Shown here in pieces: positions 25,111-35,671 of a stretch of DNA of 64,000 nucleotides. Origin of the DNA: Rhodanobacteraceae bacterium. Its GTDB lineage: Bacteria > Pseudomonadota > Gammaproteobacteria > Xanthomonadales > Rhodanobacteraceae. Below the pieces are notes generated by a model that saw only the letters and a list, made by a program, of their open reading frames with translations, did no database searches and was not told the origin of the DNA. The DNA is taken from positions 1 through 64,000 of the forward strand of contig SCQS01000078.1 in NCBI GenBank assembly GCA_004299705.1, in the 5' to 3' direction. Each line of letters begins with the position of its first letter. The stretch's first letter is position 1. The translations under genes and the position numbers were made by a program.

Positions 25111-25675
25111 GGGTGCACTCCGGGCACTGCGTCGCCGGCGAGGCAACCGTGGGGCGATAACGGCAAGACAGCACACGTTGGGCGTTGCCGTAGAGGCCCC
25201 ATACCATCAGCACGATGGCGACACCGTAGATCCAGAATTCATGCGTCGCAATGAACCCTTGGATCGGCAGGCCCAGCGAGCCCGCCGCGGGCAGGAATGC
25301 GGCGACCGCGGCGATGCTGAGCGGCAATACGGGAGAGCAGCAGAGCAGGGAGGGAAGAACGCCGAGCGCGGCGCCGAGCGTGCCGCCGGCGGATTTCACG
25401 CCGGACCCATTGCGAAACCCGTACACGCCCAGCACCACGATGAGCGCGAGAAGCCCTGCCATCACCAGCGCAAGCACAACGGTCCCGGGTGTCAGGAAAC
25501 GCAACGAGACCAGTCCAATCACCCCGCCGGTGTAGGTTGCGGTCAAGATCATTGCGTACAAGAGAGCGAAAATCACAAAGACGATGCCCATCCCTGCCAT
25601 GGCTCGACGGGAAGCCAGAACGATCCGCAGCGCCCGGGGTACGACGAGCACCCGATCGGAGAGGGCCCCGATCAT
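25094..25675 (-). CDS. Membrane protein with CC motif, putative mercury transport partner
   Basis: A 193-residue protein with about five membrane helices. Helix four contains vicinal cysteines C112-C113 in PSLLCCSPVLP, similar in style to the MerT helix one pair, and the C-terminal tail ends with a QCPEC motif. It is not a member of MerT, MerC, MerF or MerE as I know them. Its start overlaps the stop of the thioredoxin-like gene by four bases and it overlaps merE by 17 bases, so it is embedded in the mer operon. A Hg or copper transport or membrane redox role is inferred. Confidence 0.7.
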   Translation of the reverse strand: MIGALSDRVLVVPRALRIVLASRRAMAGMGIVFVIFALLYAMILTATYTGGVIGLVSLRFLTPGTVVLALVMAGLLALIVVLGVYGFRNGSGVKSAGGTLGAALGVLPSLLCCSPVLPLSIAAVAAFLPAAGSLGLPIQGFIATHEFWIYGVAIVLMVWGLYGNAQRVLSCRYRPTVASPATQCPECTRGRIR

Positions 25676-26235
25676 GATGGCCCTCCCTTCCTGATGAACT
25701 GCTTGATCTTGTCGAACGACATGGAGGGTGCGGAGGCAGTCAACGCAACCTGGCCGTTCGGCTCGATCAAATAATAGACATCGACGAAGTGACGCGGGTT
25801 GTAGAGCTTGAAGAGCGCCGCCGTGTCCTCACCGATAAGGAAGTGCGAGTCGTGGAGCAGGGCCGGGGCATTCGCAGCGACGAATTTTTCCATGTCTTCC
25901 CCCGGGTATCCGCCGTTCTGGTAATCCCGGAGAATGATGACCTTGAGCTTGGAGGCATCGATCACCGCCTGGTTCTGCGCCAGCGTCTGAAGTCCGATCG
26001 CGCAGCTGGGGCACCACGTGGCCACTTGCCAGAGCATGACCGGCTGGCCTTTGAACGATTGCAGATGCATGGTTTTGCCACGAGCCAGGAAAGGTGCGTC
26101 GGCAGCGCGTTCACCTGAAGGAGCATTCGTGGGTGCCATGGTCCCGTGGTGCGTTCCCTGAAGGGGCGACGCAGTGGCCGCAAGCGCAACCAGCGCCGCG
26201 GACAAACCTCCAAGAGCAAGTTTTCGGTTCGACAT
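25672..26235 (-). CDS. Exported thioredoxin-fold protein in the mer operon
   Basis: A 187-residue periplasmic protein of the TlpA/redoxin type. Residues 1-23 are a signal or anchor segment; a His/Met-containing linker (THHGTMAP) follows; C75-PS-C78 (ATWCPSC) is the redox site. Family knowledge suggests thiol-disulfide exchange. It lies 68 bases downstream of merA and overlaps the CC-motif membrane protein. The likely role is keeping periplasmic Hg-binding cysteines reduced, but that is inference. Confidence 0.8.
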   Translation of the reverse strand: MSNRKLALGGLSAALVALAATASPLQGTHHGTMAPTNAPSGERAADAPFLARGKTMHLQSFKGQPVMLWQVATWCPSCAIGLQTLAQNQAVIDASKLKVIILRDYQNGGYPGEDMEKFVAANAPALLHDSHFLIGEDTAALFKLYNPRHFVDVYYLIEPNGQVALTASAPSMSFDKIKQFIRKGGPS

Positions 26236-26303
26236 GTTTTTCTCCGGGTATCGCAGTTATCGACACTTCACGCCATCCAACAGCTTGTTGAACGTGGCCT
26301 TGA

Positions 26304-28701
<2,398 letters not shown>

Positions 28702-28735
28702 GAGTGCCACCTTGCAATTTGCATCCAACACAGCA

Positions 28736-28766
28736 ACCTTACTTCCGTAGTCAACTACGGAGTCAA
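28736..28766 (-). promoter_or_regulatory. mer operon promoter and MerR operator
   Basis: On the minus strand TTGACT (28761-28766) and TAAGGT (28736-28741) are separated by 19 bases. The spacer contains the 7-4-7 dyad TCCGTAG-TCAA-CTACGGA (28744-28761). This is the classic MerR-controlled arrangement. It drives merT-remnant, merC, merA and the genes after them and overlaps the divergent merR promoter region. Confidence 0.93.
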
Positions 28767-28771
28767 GCATC

Positions 28772-29215
28772 ATGAATGCCCCGACGGAGAACCTGACCAT
28801 CGGCGCCTTTGCCAGGACAGCGGGCGTCAACGTGGAAACCATCCGGTTCTATCAGCGCAGGGGGATCTTGCGGCAACCGGCCAAGCCTTACGGGGGCATC
28901 CGGCGCTACGGTGCGGCCGATGTCGCCCGACTCCGCTTCGTGAAATCGGCCCAATACCTGGGGTTCAACCTGGACGAGATCGGCGATCTGCTGCGCCTGG
29001 AAGACGGCACGCATTGCCGTGAAGCCAGTGTCCTGGCCGAGCTCAAGCTCCGCAGCGTGCGCGAAAAGCTGGCCGGCCTCGCGCGTATGGAAACGGCGTT
29101 GTCCGGGCTCGTGAAGGCGTGCCATGCCCGCAAAGGGAACGTGTCGTGTCCGCTCATTGCATCGCTGTTCCGGGATGCGCGCCGTGAAGTCTCGATGTCG
29201 CGGCGCAGGGCATGA
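28772..29215 (+). CDS. merR: MerR mercury-responsive regulator
   Basis: A 147-residue MerR. The N-terminal winged helix ([23 protein letters not shown]) is followed by the long dimerisation helix. The three Hg ligands are exactly at canonical positions: C82, C117 and C126. It represses, and with Hg(II) activates, the divergent operon through the dyad just upstream. The start codon at 28772 lies 11 bases from the end of the dyad. Confidence 0.96.
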   Translation: MNAPTENLTIGAFARTAGVNVETIRFYQRRGILRQPAKPYGGIRRYGAADVARLRFVKSAQYLGFNLDEIGDLLRLEDGTHCREASVLAELKLRSVREKLAGLARMETALSGLVKACHARKGNVSCPLIASLFRDARREVSMSRRRA

Positions 29216-29329
29216 CGGTTCAGGGACCAAGTGCTCATCCCAACGGGGACTTCCGAGGCTGGCGTTCGATGATTCATGCAACGACGGCGCTGAAGGCATG
29301 ACACCTGGTGCCGGCAAGACAACCAAGTT

Positions 29330-30013
29330 CTACGGATCCGGTTGCATGGCGCGAGCGTGGGCAAGCGCCGTGCACAGGTCGGGACATTCTCTTAACCCGG
29401 CCCACGTGTACTCGGGCACCCTGTGCGCCCGGTTGATCCAGAACGTGTGCCACCCGAACGATGCGGCGCCGGCCGCATCCCAGGCATTGGACGAGTGGAA
29501 GACGATGGCCTCGGGCCTCGCGCCGACCATCTCGCTGGCATACGCGTAGACGTCCGGGTCCGGCTTGTAACGTCTCAGCGCGTGCGTCGAACAGGTTACG
29601 TCGACAATCGAATCCAGGCGTGCGGATTCCAGCGCATCGCGTAGCATGGTCGGCGTGGCATTGGAGAACACGGCGACGCGAAGACCGAGTTGCCGATACC
29701 CTGCCAAGGCTGCGTGGACGTCCGGATACGGCTCGAGTTCGCGATAGGCTTCGAGCAGATCGCTCCGCAGCTTCACATCATCAAGCCCGCAAGCGGCCAA
29801 GGCATAGTCGAGCGCCTCTTCGGTCACCTGCCAGAAATCGGTGTAGCGGCCGATCATGCTCCGGGTCCATGAGTACTCGAGCTGCTTTTGTCGCCAAAGC
29901 GCAGAGACACGCTCGGCGTGGGCGCCGAGCGCACCGGCTACACGACGCACGGCCGAATGCACGTCGAACAGCGTCCCATAGGCGTCGAAGACGGCGACAG
30001 ACGGAATCGGCAT
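29330..30013 (-). CDS. Haloacid dehalogenase, type II (HAD superfamily)
   Basis: A 227-residue L-2-haloacid dehalogenase-type hydrolase. The nucleophile D10 lies in VFDAYGTLFD, followed by the S/N motif RVAVFSNATPTML, the lysine in RRYKPDPDVY and the acidic/asparagine motif VFHSSNAWDAAGAASFGWHTFWINR. The SSNAWDAAGA sequence is characteristic of true dehalogenases rather than phosphatases. It hydrolyses C-halogen bonds of short 2-haloacids. No partner genes are visible. Confidence 0.88.
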   Translation of the reverse strand: MPIPSVAVFDAYGTLFDVHSAVRRVAGALGAHAERVSALWRQKQLEYSWTRSMIGRYTDFWQVTEEALDYALAACGLDDVKLRSDLLEAYRELEPYPDVHAALAGYRQLGLRVAVFSNATPTMLRDALESARLDSIVDVTCSTHALRRYKPDPDVYAYASEMVGARPEAIVFHSSNAWDAAGAASFGWHTFWINRAHRVPEYTWAGLRECPDLCTALAHARAMQPDP

Positions 30014-30200
30014 GGGATTTTCCCTCGATCAAAACGGACGTGAAGCGGAAGCTGCGTACGTAAACTGAGTTGGGGGTAGTCAGCGGAACCGATCAAGCGT
30101 GCATGCCCGTAAGAACCCGAAAACTTAGTGCATGCGAACATTGCGTCCTATGAGCGCGCCGCTGGGCATTGGGCGGCATGTCGGTGCGGCGGCGGGTGCC

Positions 30201-30218
30201 CGCCCGCGTGCGCGGGCG
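30201..30218. terminator. GC-rich hairpin after the CMD gene
   Basis: A perfect 8-base stem, CGCCCGCG / CGCGGGCG, with a two-base centre lies 11 bases after the minus-strand CMD stop. No T run follows on either strand. Confidence 0.3.
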
Positions 30219-30228
30219 GCTGATGCCG

Positions 30229-30786
30229 TCACGCTGCCCGCTTCCAGGCTTCAGCGGCGAATTCGGAGTTGGTCTTGGTTCCGGTCAAGTGGTTGACATA
30301 GTTGCTCAAGGTCTTCATCGATACCCCGAGCACCACTTCGATGACCTGGCGACGCGTGAAACCCGCTTTGAGGAACGCATCCAAGGCAGTGGGGGAAACG
30401 AAGCCGCGGTCGCGCACCACCGTGCGCGTGAACACGGCCAGTGCCTCTAGACGGGCATCAGGCAGGGGGGTGGATGCGCGCAACGCGTCGACCACAGCGT
30501 TCGGGGCTTTCGCCATCTGTCGCGCAATGACCGAATGGGCGGCCACGCAGAACTCGCAGTTGTTCTCGGTGCTGATCGCGAGCAACACGACCTGGCGCTC
30601 CACCGGCGTGAACGAGGTCTTGTCGAACTGGGCGGACAGATCGAAATACGCCTGCAACACCGCCGGCGCTTCGGCGAGGTTGCCATAGAGGTTGGGAATG
30701 AACCCGAGCTTGGACTTCGCTGCCTCGAGCAGCGGACGGGCCGCAGCGGGTGCGGATTCAAGCGTGTGGGTAGTGAACTGGGTCAT
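30229..30786 (-). CDS. CMD-family (AhpD-like) peroxidase-related protein
   Basis: A 185-residue paralogue of the protein at 7521: C77-EF-C80-VAAHS with the same C-terminal NYVNHLTGTKTN segment. ATG 30786 is preceded by GGAG at good spacing; the longer frame to 31212 merely overlaps the AraC gene. It is transcribed divergently from the AraC-family regulator at 30915, which is probably its regulator. Role: thiol-dependent peroxide or carbonyl defence, substrate unknown. Confidence 0.87.
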   Translation of the reverse strand: MTQFTTHTLESAPAAARPLLEAAKSKLGFIPNLYGNLAEAPAVLQAYFDLSAQFDKTSFTPVERQVVLLAISTENNCEFCVAAHSVIARQMAKAPNAVVDALRASTPLPDARLEALAVFTRTVVRDRGFVSPTALDAFLKAGFTRRQVIEVVLGVSMKTLSNYVNHLTGTKTNSEFAAEAWKRAA

Positions 30787-30914
30787 GATGTCTGCTCCGT
30801 GTATGTGAGGGTTGGCCGTGCTCCACGGCACATGCTCAGTGTCGTGCACACCACCGCTAGAGACCATGTCCGCGGCGCGCGTATGCTTGTCCGAACGTCT
30901 CACCGAGGTTTCAT

Positions 30915-31814
30915 GTGGACGATTTAAGTCTGTTGATGCGTCACCTGCATCTGGAGACACGGGTTTTTTACCGCAGCACCCACTGCGGAACCTGGGTCCT
31001 CGATGCCGAGTACGAACGCAAGGCGATGTTTCATCTCGTGGCTGCGGGCGAGTGCGTGATGCAGATCGGCAGTGCGCAACGGGAAATTGCGCTTGCGGCC
31101 GGCGATACCGTGATGTTTGCGCGTCCGGCGGACCACCGGGTGATTTCCGTACGGGATGCGGGGGACGACGCGACCACGTTGCTGCTTTGCGGCTACTTTG
31201 AATTCGGGTCACCGCTCGCCGCGGTGCTGCTCGCTTCGCTGCCGGCGCAGGTCGTGCTGCGCGGCAAGGCCAATGGCGGTGACGCGGCTTCGCTGCTGAC
31301 GCTGATCATGCAGGAGGCGACCAGCGATGTCCCGGGCGCGTACGCCATGATGGACAAACTCTCGGACGCATTATTCATCCGCGTGCTTCGCCACTGTCTC
31401 TTGCATGGCCAGGTGCAGGGTGGCTTACTGGGGGCGCTGACGGACCCGCGAGTAGCCCAGGCATTGTTGGCGATGCACGGGGACGTCGCCGCTGACTGGA
31501 GTGTGGACAAACTGGCACGGCATACGCACATGTCGCGTGCCGCGTTCGCACGGCATTTCACGGGCGCCGTCGGCGTGGCTCCCATGGCTTATCTCACCCG
31601 CCTTCGCATGCAGGCGGCGCACGAGGCGTTGATCGACCGACGGATCACAGTGGCACAGGCGGCCGAAATCGCCGGCTACGCCACGGAAGCCGCGTTCAGC
31701 CGCGCCTTCAAACGTATATATGGTTCCTCACCAGGAACATACGCGTCCAACGCGCCACCGGCGACCCGAGGCAACCTGGATAAGACTCAAGCAGACATTG
31801 CGATTACCCCCTGA
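30915..31814 (+). CDS. AraC-family regulator with N-terminal cupin domain
   Basis: A 299-residue transcription factor. The N-terminal AraC_binding_2/cupin-type sensor is about residues 1-170 (FHLVAAGECVMQIG, LAAGDTVMFARPADHRV) and the C-terminal double HTH is about 185-285 (WSVDKLARHTHMSRAAFARHF and ITVAQAAEIAGYATEAAFSRAFKRIYGSSPGTY). The GTG start at 30915 gives an N-terminus typical of this subgroup. Members often control a divergent CMD or oxidoreductase gene, matching the layout here. Confidence 0.88.
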   Translation: MDDLSLLMRHLHLETRVFYRSTHCGTWVLDAEYERKAMFHLVAAGECVMQIGSAQREIALAAGDTVMFARPADHRVISVRDAGDDATTLLLCGYFEFGSPLAAVLLASLPAQVVLRGKANGGDAASLLTLIMQEATSDVPGAYAMMDKLSDALFIRVLRHCLLHGQVQGGLLGALTDPRVAQALLAMHGDVAADWSVDKLARHTHMSRAAFARHFTGAVGVAPMAYLTRLRMQAAHEALIDRRITVAQAAEIAGYATEAAFSRAFKRIYGSSPGTYASNAPPATRGNLDKTQADIAITP

Positions 31815-31900
31815 CGTGTCGGCCGCCGGCGCCGGCGGGCATAGCGTCGCGTTGTACGTGGCCATCGTGTGAACCGGTCGGTACCGATTCAAGAACGATG

Positions 31901-32308
31901 TCAGCCATGACGAACCTTCCGATGTGCCCGCGTGTACCGGCCGAACGGGATTTCCGCCAAAAACGCAAGCTCAGCGATGCCGAGAACCACCAAGGACAAG
32001 ACGTTTGGATGCAGAGACTCCACACCTACCGCAGACAGCAGTGACCAAAGCGCCGCCAGCACGAGGAGCGGCCCAGTGACGTAACAGTGCAGCCGTCCGC
32101 AGCGCCATGCATTGGCCACGCAGCTAGCGCCCATCGCGAAGGCGACGGTCCACAACCACGCCATACCGCGCAGTTACGCGCCGCCGGCAAACAGCAATGC
32201 GACCAGCAAATACCTCAGTAGCCGCGCCCCAAGGATCGTGAGCAGTTGAAAGAAATGCCAAACTTCCACGCTCAACTGGTCGGTAGTTACCACTTCCGGT
32301 TGCATCAT
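31901..32308 (-). pseudogene. Small Cys-rich membrane protein interrupted by an in-frame stop
   Basis: Two adjacent frames (32174-32308, 44 residues, and 31901-32164, 87 residues) lie in the same register and together align along their length with the intact 130-residue protein at 34701-35093. The pair shares RYLLVALLFA/WYLPTALLFA, RCGRLHCY(V/I)TGPL and EIPFGRYTRAHR. A TAA at 32174-32176 stands where the intact copy has Trp. Either it is a pseudogene or the downstream ATG at 32164 gives a shortened protein. Function unknown; the shared CGRLHC suggests metal binding. Confidence 0.6.
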
Positions 32309-32394
32309 CTCGGTGTCTGTGAACCGGGAGCAGTTCAGTCGGCGGCTCCCTGCAATAGAGTCGTGCAGATCCCGGTGCCGACCGGGGCAGGTTG

Positions 32395-32727
32395 CTACAT
32401 CACTGTACGATGTCCCAATACGATGACCGTGGCACCCGTCAGGCAGATCGCCGCTCCGAAGACGTCCCAGCGGTCTGGTCGAACGCCTTCGACGACCCAC
32501 AGCCACAATAACGAGGCCACGATGTAGACACCGCCATAGGCGGCATAAGCGCGCCCGGCTGCGGCGATATCTACCCGAGTCAACAGCCATGCAAAGAACG
32601 TCAGGGAAATGATGCCCGGCGCGATCCACCAACTTGATTGGCCATCACGAAGCCACGCCCAGAAACTGAAACAACCGGCAATCTCGAAGAATGCGGCGGC
32701 GATATAGACGATCGCGGTCTTGATCAC
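32395..32727 (-). CDS. ynfA: YnfA/UPF0060 small membrane protein
   Basis: A 110-residue protein with four helices and the full UPF0060 pattern: [46 protein letters not shown] and [19 protein letters not shown]. The family is related to small multidrug resistance transporters. The GTG at 32727, preceded by GGAGGAAGC, is preferred to the upstream ATG at 32754 and overlaps the MerR stop (GTGA), so it is translationally coupled to the regulator gene. Confidence 0.9.
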   Translation of the reverse strand: MIKTAIVYIAAAFFEIAGCFSFWAWLRDGQSSWWIAPGIISLTFFAWLLTRVDIAAAGRAYAAYGGVYIVASLLWLWVVEGVRPDRWDVFGAAICLTGATVIVLGHRTVM

Positions 32728-33167
32728 CGGCGCTTCCTCCTGGCGGTCGAGCAATTCCCGTCAGACACGGTTCCTGCCATGTCTTTGAGGATCACGCAGT
32801 CCGGACCGCGGCCGCCCGGGCAAACGGCATCGCAGCGGTTGATGAAATCGGCCAGGCTGCGTTCGAGCCCTTTCAATTCCGCCAGTTTCTCTCGCACCGC
32901 ATTGAGGTGAACCTGCGCGATGGAACGTGCCTCGGTGCATGATCGGTCCTGGTCCTCCGTCAGCGCGACAAGCGAGCGAACCTGCGCGATCGGAAAACCG
33001 AATTCGCGACATTGCCGGATGAAGGTCAATCGCCTGCTGTCGCGGTCGCCGTAGATTCGTTGACCGCCGTCGCGCCGGACCGGCACAGGCAGCAGCCCGA
33101 TTTCTTCGTAGTAACGGATGGTGGGTGCATTCGTGCGGGTACGCTGCGCCAGCTCGCCGATTTTCAT
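32724..33167 (-). CDS. MerR-family heavy-metal regulator
   Basis: A 147-residue MerR protein. The winged helix is [25 protein letters not shown] and the dimer helix follows. The metal-binding region has C-terminal cysteines in DRSCTEA and [21 protein letters not shown], a pattern used by regulators for Zn, Cd, Pb or Hg-like metals. ATG 33167 is preferred over the frame start at 33260. It is divergent from the operon at 33263, and a MerR-type promoter with 19-base spacer lies between them. Confidence 0.88.
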   Translation of the reverse strand: MKIGELAQRTRTNAPTIRYYEEIGLLPVPVRRDGGQRIYGDRDSRRLTFIRQCREFGFPIAQVRSLVALTEDQDRSCTEARSIAQVHLNAVREKLAELKGLERSLADFINRCDAVCPGGRGPDCVILKDMAGTVSDGNCSTARRKRR

Positions 33168-33195
33168 GACGTCGACCTCTTTTTCTGGAAAGGGC

Positions 33196-33226
33196 TTGAA
33201 TCTCAAGTTACTTGAAGTCCTATCCT
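33196..33226 (+). promoter_or_regulatory. MerR-type promoter/operator for the 33263 operon
   Basis: TTGAAT (33196-33201) and TATCCT (33221-33226) are 19 bases apart, the stretched spacing used by MerR-family activators. The spacer contains the dyad CAAGT-T-ACTTG (33205-33215). It faces the + strand operon and lies just upstream of the divergent MerR gene. Confidence 0.7.
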
Positions 33227-33262
33227 CTGTCCAACGCTGATTTGCCGGAACGAGGAACACAC

Positions 33263-33625
33263 ATGAAAGCCCACGAATCCCCCACTGAGCCGATTGCCTG
33301 CACGCTGGACGCTGACGCGCACCGGGAACGCCGTGCCTGGATTGCCGAACTCAACCGATCCGCGTTGCGAGGCGTCCGACGCGAGGGCGCGCGGCTGATC
33401 CTCACCTATGATTTGCAGGCGTGCGGCGGCGTGCGTGAGATGGTTCACCGCGAACAGAAATGCTGTGCATTTCTCCGCTTCGAGCTACATGAGAACGAGA
33501 ATGCGGTGACGCTGGCGATCACTGCGCCGGACCGAGCGGGGGACACCCTTGACGCGCTGTTCGATCCTTTTCTGACGGGTCGGAACGCGGGTGACGATTG
33601 CACTTGCGCGGTGGCGACACGATGA
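33263..33625 (+). CDS. Conserved hypothetical protein of metal-resistance clusters
   Basis: A 120-residue cytosolic protein I cannot name. It has an IACTL start, a central ALRGVRREGARLILTYDL segment, a vicinal pair in REQKCCAFLRFEL and a DDCTC near the end. The cysteine pairs and its location as the first gene behind a MerR-type promoter suggest binding of a soft metal. GAGGAAC precedes ATG 33263. Its stop overlaps the next start (ATGA). Confidence 0.7.
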   Translation: MKAHESPTEPIACTLDADAHRERRAWIAELNRSALRGVRREGARLILTYDLQACGGVREMVHREQKCCAFLRFELHENENAVTLAITAPDRAGDTLDALFDPFLTGRNAGDDCTCAVATR

Positions 33626-33996
33626 CCGGCGCTGTGCCACCGCCGCGCGGCAAGCGCGGCACCACTTTGGCCACATCGGCCGCAGGCGTCGCCGCGGCGG
33701 GTGCGCTCGCTTGTGCGGCATGTTGCGTTCTACCGTTCGCCTTGCCTGCAGCCGTGCTGGCCATTGCCGGCGGTGCGCTGGCCTGGTTCGCGGGTATCCG
33801 TGAAGAGGCGATCGTCGCGGCGATTGCCCTTGTCGTAACCGGCTGGGCTTGGGTCGTCTGGCGATCATTGCGCACAAGCAAGCGCCCCGCTGCCGCGACC
33901 ATGCTGGTGATGTTCGCGGCCTCGGCGATGTTGGCCCTTGCTTATTCGTGGCCGGCCATCGAACCCGTCGCTCTCACCCTGCTCACTCCCCGATAG
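33622..33996 (+). CDS. MerT-like small membrane protein with CAACC motif
   Basis: A 124-residue protein with about four helices. Helix one has C31, C34 and C35 in ALACAACCVLPFALPAA, similar to the MerT/MerF vicinal pair followed by proline. It lacks the second MerT cysteine pair. It follows the hypothetical protein with a four-base overlap. Import or sensing of Hg or a related metal is inferred from the helix one motif and the MerR-type promoter. Confidence 0.7.
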   Translation: MTGAVPPPRGKRGTTLATSAAGVAAAGALACAACCVLPFALPAAVLAIAGGALAWFAGIREEAIVAAIALVVTGWAWVVWRSLRTSKRPAAATMLVMFAASAMLALAYSWPAIEPVALTLLTPR

Positions 33997-34032
33997 CTGT
34001 CCAGCCCTTGCTCAACACGCGGAGGAAAGAAA

Positions 34033-34497
34033 ATGACTGATAACGAGTCTGACGGCCGCTCGTGGCTGAGAGCCATTGGCATCGGGATCGTCGTTGCCGT
34101 GGTGGCCGCGGCGGTGATGCTTGCATTGACCAAAGCCGGGGTATCGCCATTCCCCAAGCCACCTTCGCTCGCTTTCGCGGAAACCTTGCTTCACCATCCG
34201 ATTCCCTTGCCGGTCGGACTGCTGTTCCACGTCGCCTACGTGACGTTCTGGTCGGTTGTCTTTGTACGCTATTTCCCACGGCGCAATCTCAGGACGGCAC
34301 TGGCACTGGCGGGCGTGCTCTGGCTGGTGATCCTGATCGTATTCTTCCCGGTCGTGGGATGGGGGCTCGCGGGTCTCCACGTCAGCCCGAAACTCATCCC
34401 GGCATCATTGCTGCCGCATCTTCTGTTCGGATTCCTTGTCTGGGGACTGGACAAATATCTTCCGCGTGGGGCCCCCACGTCCTCCCACGCTGTTTGA
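34033..34497 (+). CDS. Membrane protein, unknown function
   Basis: A 154-residue protein with four membrane helices (near residues 12-32, 58-77, 86-108 and 122-140) and no cysteine pair. A GGAGGAAAG ribosome binding site precedes ATG 34033. It is the last gene of the MerR-driven unit. I do not recognise a family with confidence. Confidence 0.7.
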   Translation: MTDNESDGRSWLRAIGIGIVVAVVAAAVMLALTKAGVSPFPKPPSLAFAETLLHHPIPLPVGLLFHVAYVTFWSVVFVRYFPRRNLRTALALAGVLWLVILIVFFPVVGWGLAGLHVSPKLIPASLLPHLLFGFLVWGLDKYLPRGAPTSSHAV

Positions 34498-34592
34498 GGA
34501 AGACATGCACCGATCAGCCGGCTGTTGCAAACCGCGCCGCCGGCCAGCCATCTGCCGGGGTTCGCGATAATCCTTTACGGCATCGGCCGCTC

Positions 34593-34682
34593 TTACTCCC
34601 ATTCGATCGTCGCAGGCAGTTTCCCCGATAGGTCGTGCACCACGCGCGAGATGCTGCTCAGCTTGTCGACGACGCGTGGAAA
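34593..34682 (-). pseudogene. guaA: Remnant of the 3' end of guaA (GMP synthase), candidate attachment site
   Basis: The minus strand reads ISRVVHDLSGKLPATIEWE followed by TAA at 34593-34595, which matches the conserved C-terminus of GMP synthase (SRVVYDISGKPPATIEWE-like). About 29 residues can be read, with the upstream part less conserved. The rest of guaA is absent. The guaA 3' end is a known insertion site for genomic islands, whose integration duplicates exactly such a tail. I therefore read this as an island boundary or attR/attL remnant. Confidence 0.6.
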
Positions 34683-34700
34683 CTCATCCGAGAAAGACGA

Positions 34701-35093
34701 TCAGTCGTGGCGAGCCTCCCGATGTGCCCGCGTGTACCGACCGAACGGAACCTCCGCCCCGTGCGCGAGCACCACGATGCCGAAGACGGCCAGCAACACG
34801 ACGCCGGAGTGCAGCGGTACTACACCCATTGCCGATAACAGCGACCAGACCGCTGCCACCAGAAACAGTGGTCCCGTGATGTAGCAGTGGAGGCGCCCGC
34901 AACGCGCCGTATTGGCCAGACAACCCGCACCCATCACCGTGAAGGCGACGACCCACAACCCCGCCATGTCGCGCGGCCAGGCGGCGCTTGCGAACAGCAG
35001 GGCAGTCGGTAGATACCACAGCAGCCATGGCCAAGTGCCGCGGGTGAGATCGCGCGCGTTCTTTGATTCTTGAGCACACTCGACTTTCATCAT
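34701..35093 (-). CDS. Small membrane protein with CGRLHC motif, MerR-promoter controlled
   Basis: A 130-residue protein with about four hydrophobic segments. Conserved features are GAGCLANTARCGRLHCYITGPLF and the C-terminal VPFGRYTRAHREARH. It is the intact paralogue of the broken gene at 31901-32308. A MerR-type promoter with a mer-like dyad lies directly upstream, so it is probably induced by a metal. The double ATG at 35093/35090 follows GGGGCGTGG weakly. Function unknown; the Cys/His motif suggests metal binding. Confidence 0.75.
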   Translation of the reverse strand: MMKVECAQESKNARDLTRGTWPWLLWYLPTALLFASAAWPRDMAGLWVVAFTVMGAGCLANTARCGRLHCYITGPLFLVAAVWSLLSAMGVVPLHSGVVLLAVFGIVVLAHGAEVPFGRYTRAHREARHD

Positions 35094-35117
35094 CCACGCC
35101 CCGGGCTCGAAGTCTGC

Positions 35118-35148
35118 ATCTAAACCCCGTACCCAAGTACGGTGTCAA
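35118..35148 (-). promoter_or_regulatory. mer-like promoter/operator for the CGRLHC membrane gene
   Basis: On the minus strand TTGACA (35143-35148) and TTAGAT (35118-35123) are 19 bases apart. The spacer contains CCGTAC-TTGG-GTACGG, close to the merR dyad at 28744 (which also pairs CCGTA with TACGG). It probably answers to a MerR-type protein, either the one at 35213 or mer operon MerR. Confidence 0.75.
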
Positions 35149-35212
35149 GCGGTGCTGGGCAGGCCGATCCGCGAGTGCAACGGCCATCGCGACAAGGCTG
35201 CTGGAACCCAGT

Positions 35213-35671
35213 TCAGCGCGCGGCGTGTCGATGTCGGGCAGCCGGCTGCCGCTTGCGGATGGCTGGCGCGACACGTTTCAATGGGTGGGGATTCAATTCC
35301 AGGATCGGGCACTGCTCCGCGCCCAGGCACAAGTTCAACAGCAGACGCAACTCGTCGCGCAGGTGGCGCAGCGTGCGCAGCCGTTCGATCACTTCCGCCA
35401 GCTTGTCGTGCGCGAGTCGGCGCGCCTCCACGCGCGCGCTGGGCGGATGGTCACGCAACTCCAACAATTGCCGGATTTCCGCGAGCTTGAAATCCATCGC
35501 CTGCGCGCGTTTGATGAAGCGCAGGCGTTCCAGTTCCGCATCGGTGTAGGCGCGGCGGCCGCCACCATCACGCAGCGCGCGGCGCATCAGTCCGATGCGC
35601 TCGTAGTAGCGCAGGGTGTCGGCGCTCATGCCGACATGCTGGGCCGCTTCGCCGATCCGGCAACTGCTCAT
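35213..35671 (-). CDS. MerR-family heavy-metal regulator
   Basis: A 152-residue MerR protein. The winged helix is RIGEAAQHVGMSADTLRYYERIGLM; the C-terminal metal region LLNLCLGAEQCPILEL has two cysteines in the style of ZntR/CueR relatives. An unusual basic tail of about 27 residues (from NPHPLKRV on) extends past the usual end. It overlaps the thioredoxin-like gene's stop by four bases and is divergent from the P1B ATPase. It probably acts on the promoter at 35923. Confidence 0.87.
   Translation of the reverse strand: MSSCRIGEAAQHVGMSADTLRYYERIGLMRRALRDGGGRRAYTDAELERLRFIKRAQAMDFKLAEIRQLLELRDHPPSARVEARRLAHDKLAEVIERLRTLRHLRDELRLLLNLCLGAEQCPILELNPHPLKRVAPAIRKRQPAARHRHAAR

Noticed and set aside
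30201..30218. Strong intrinsic terminator
   Set aside because: Stem is perfect but no T run follows; kept only as a weak hairpin entry.
30683..30691. CCTCTATGG on the minus strand
   Set aside because: It is coding sequence for NLYGN in the CMD gene and has no TGAATC half at the right distance.
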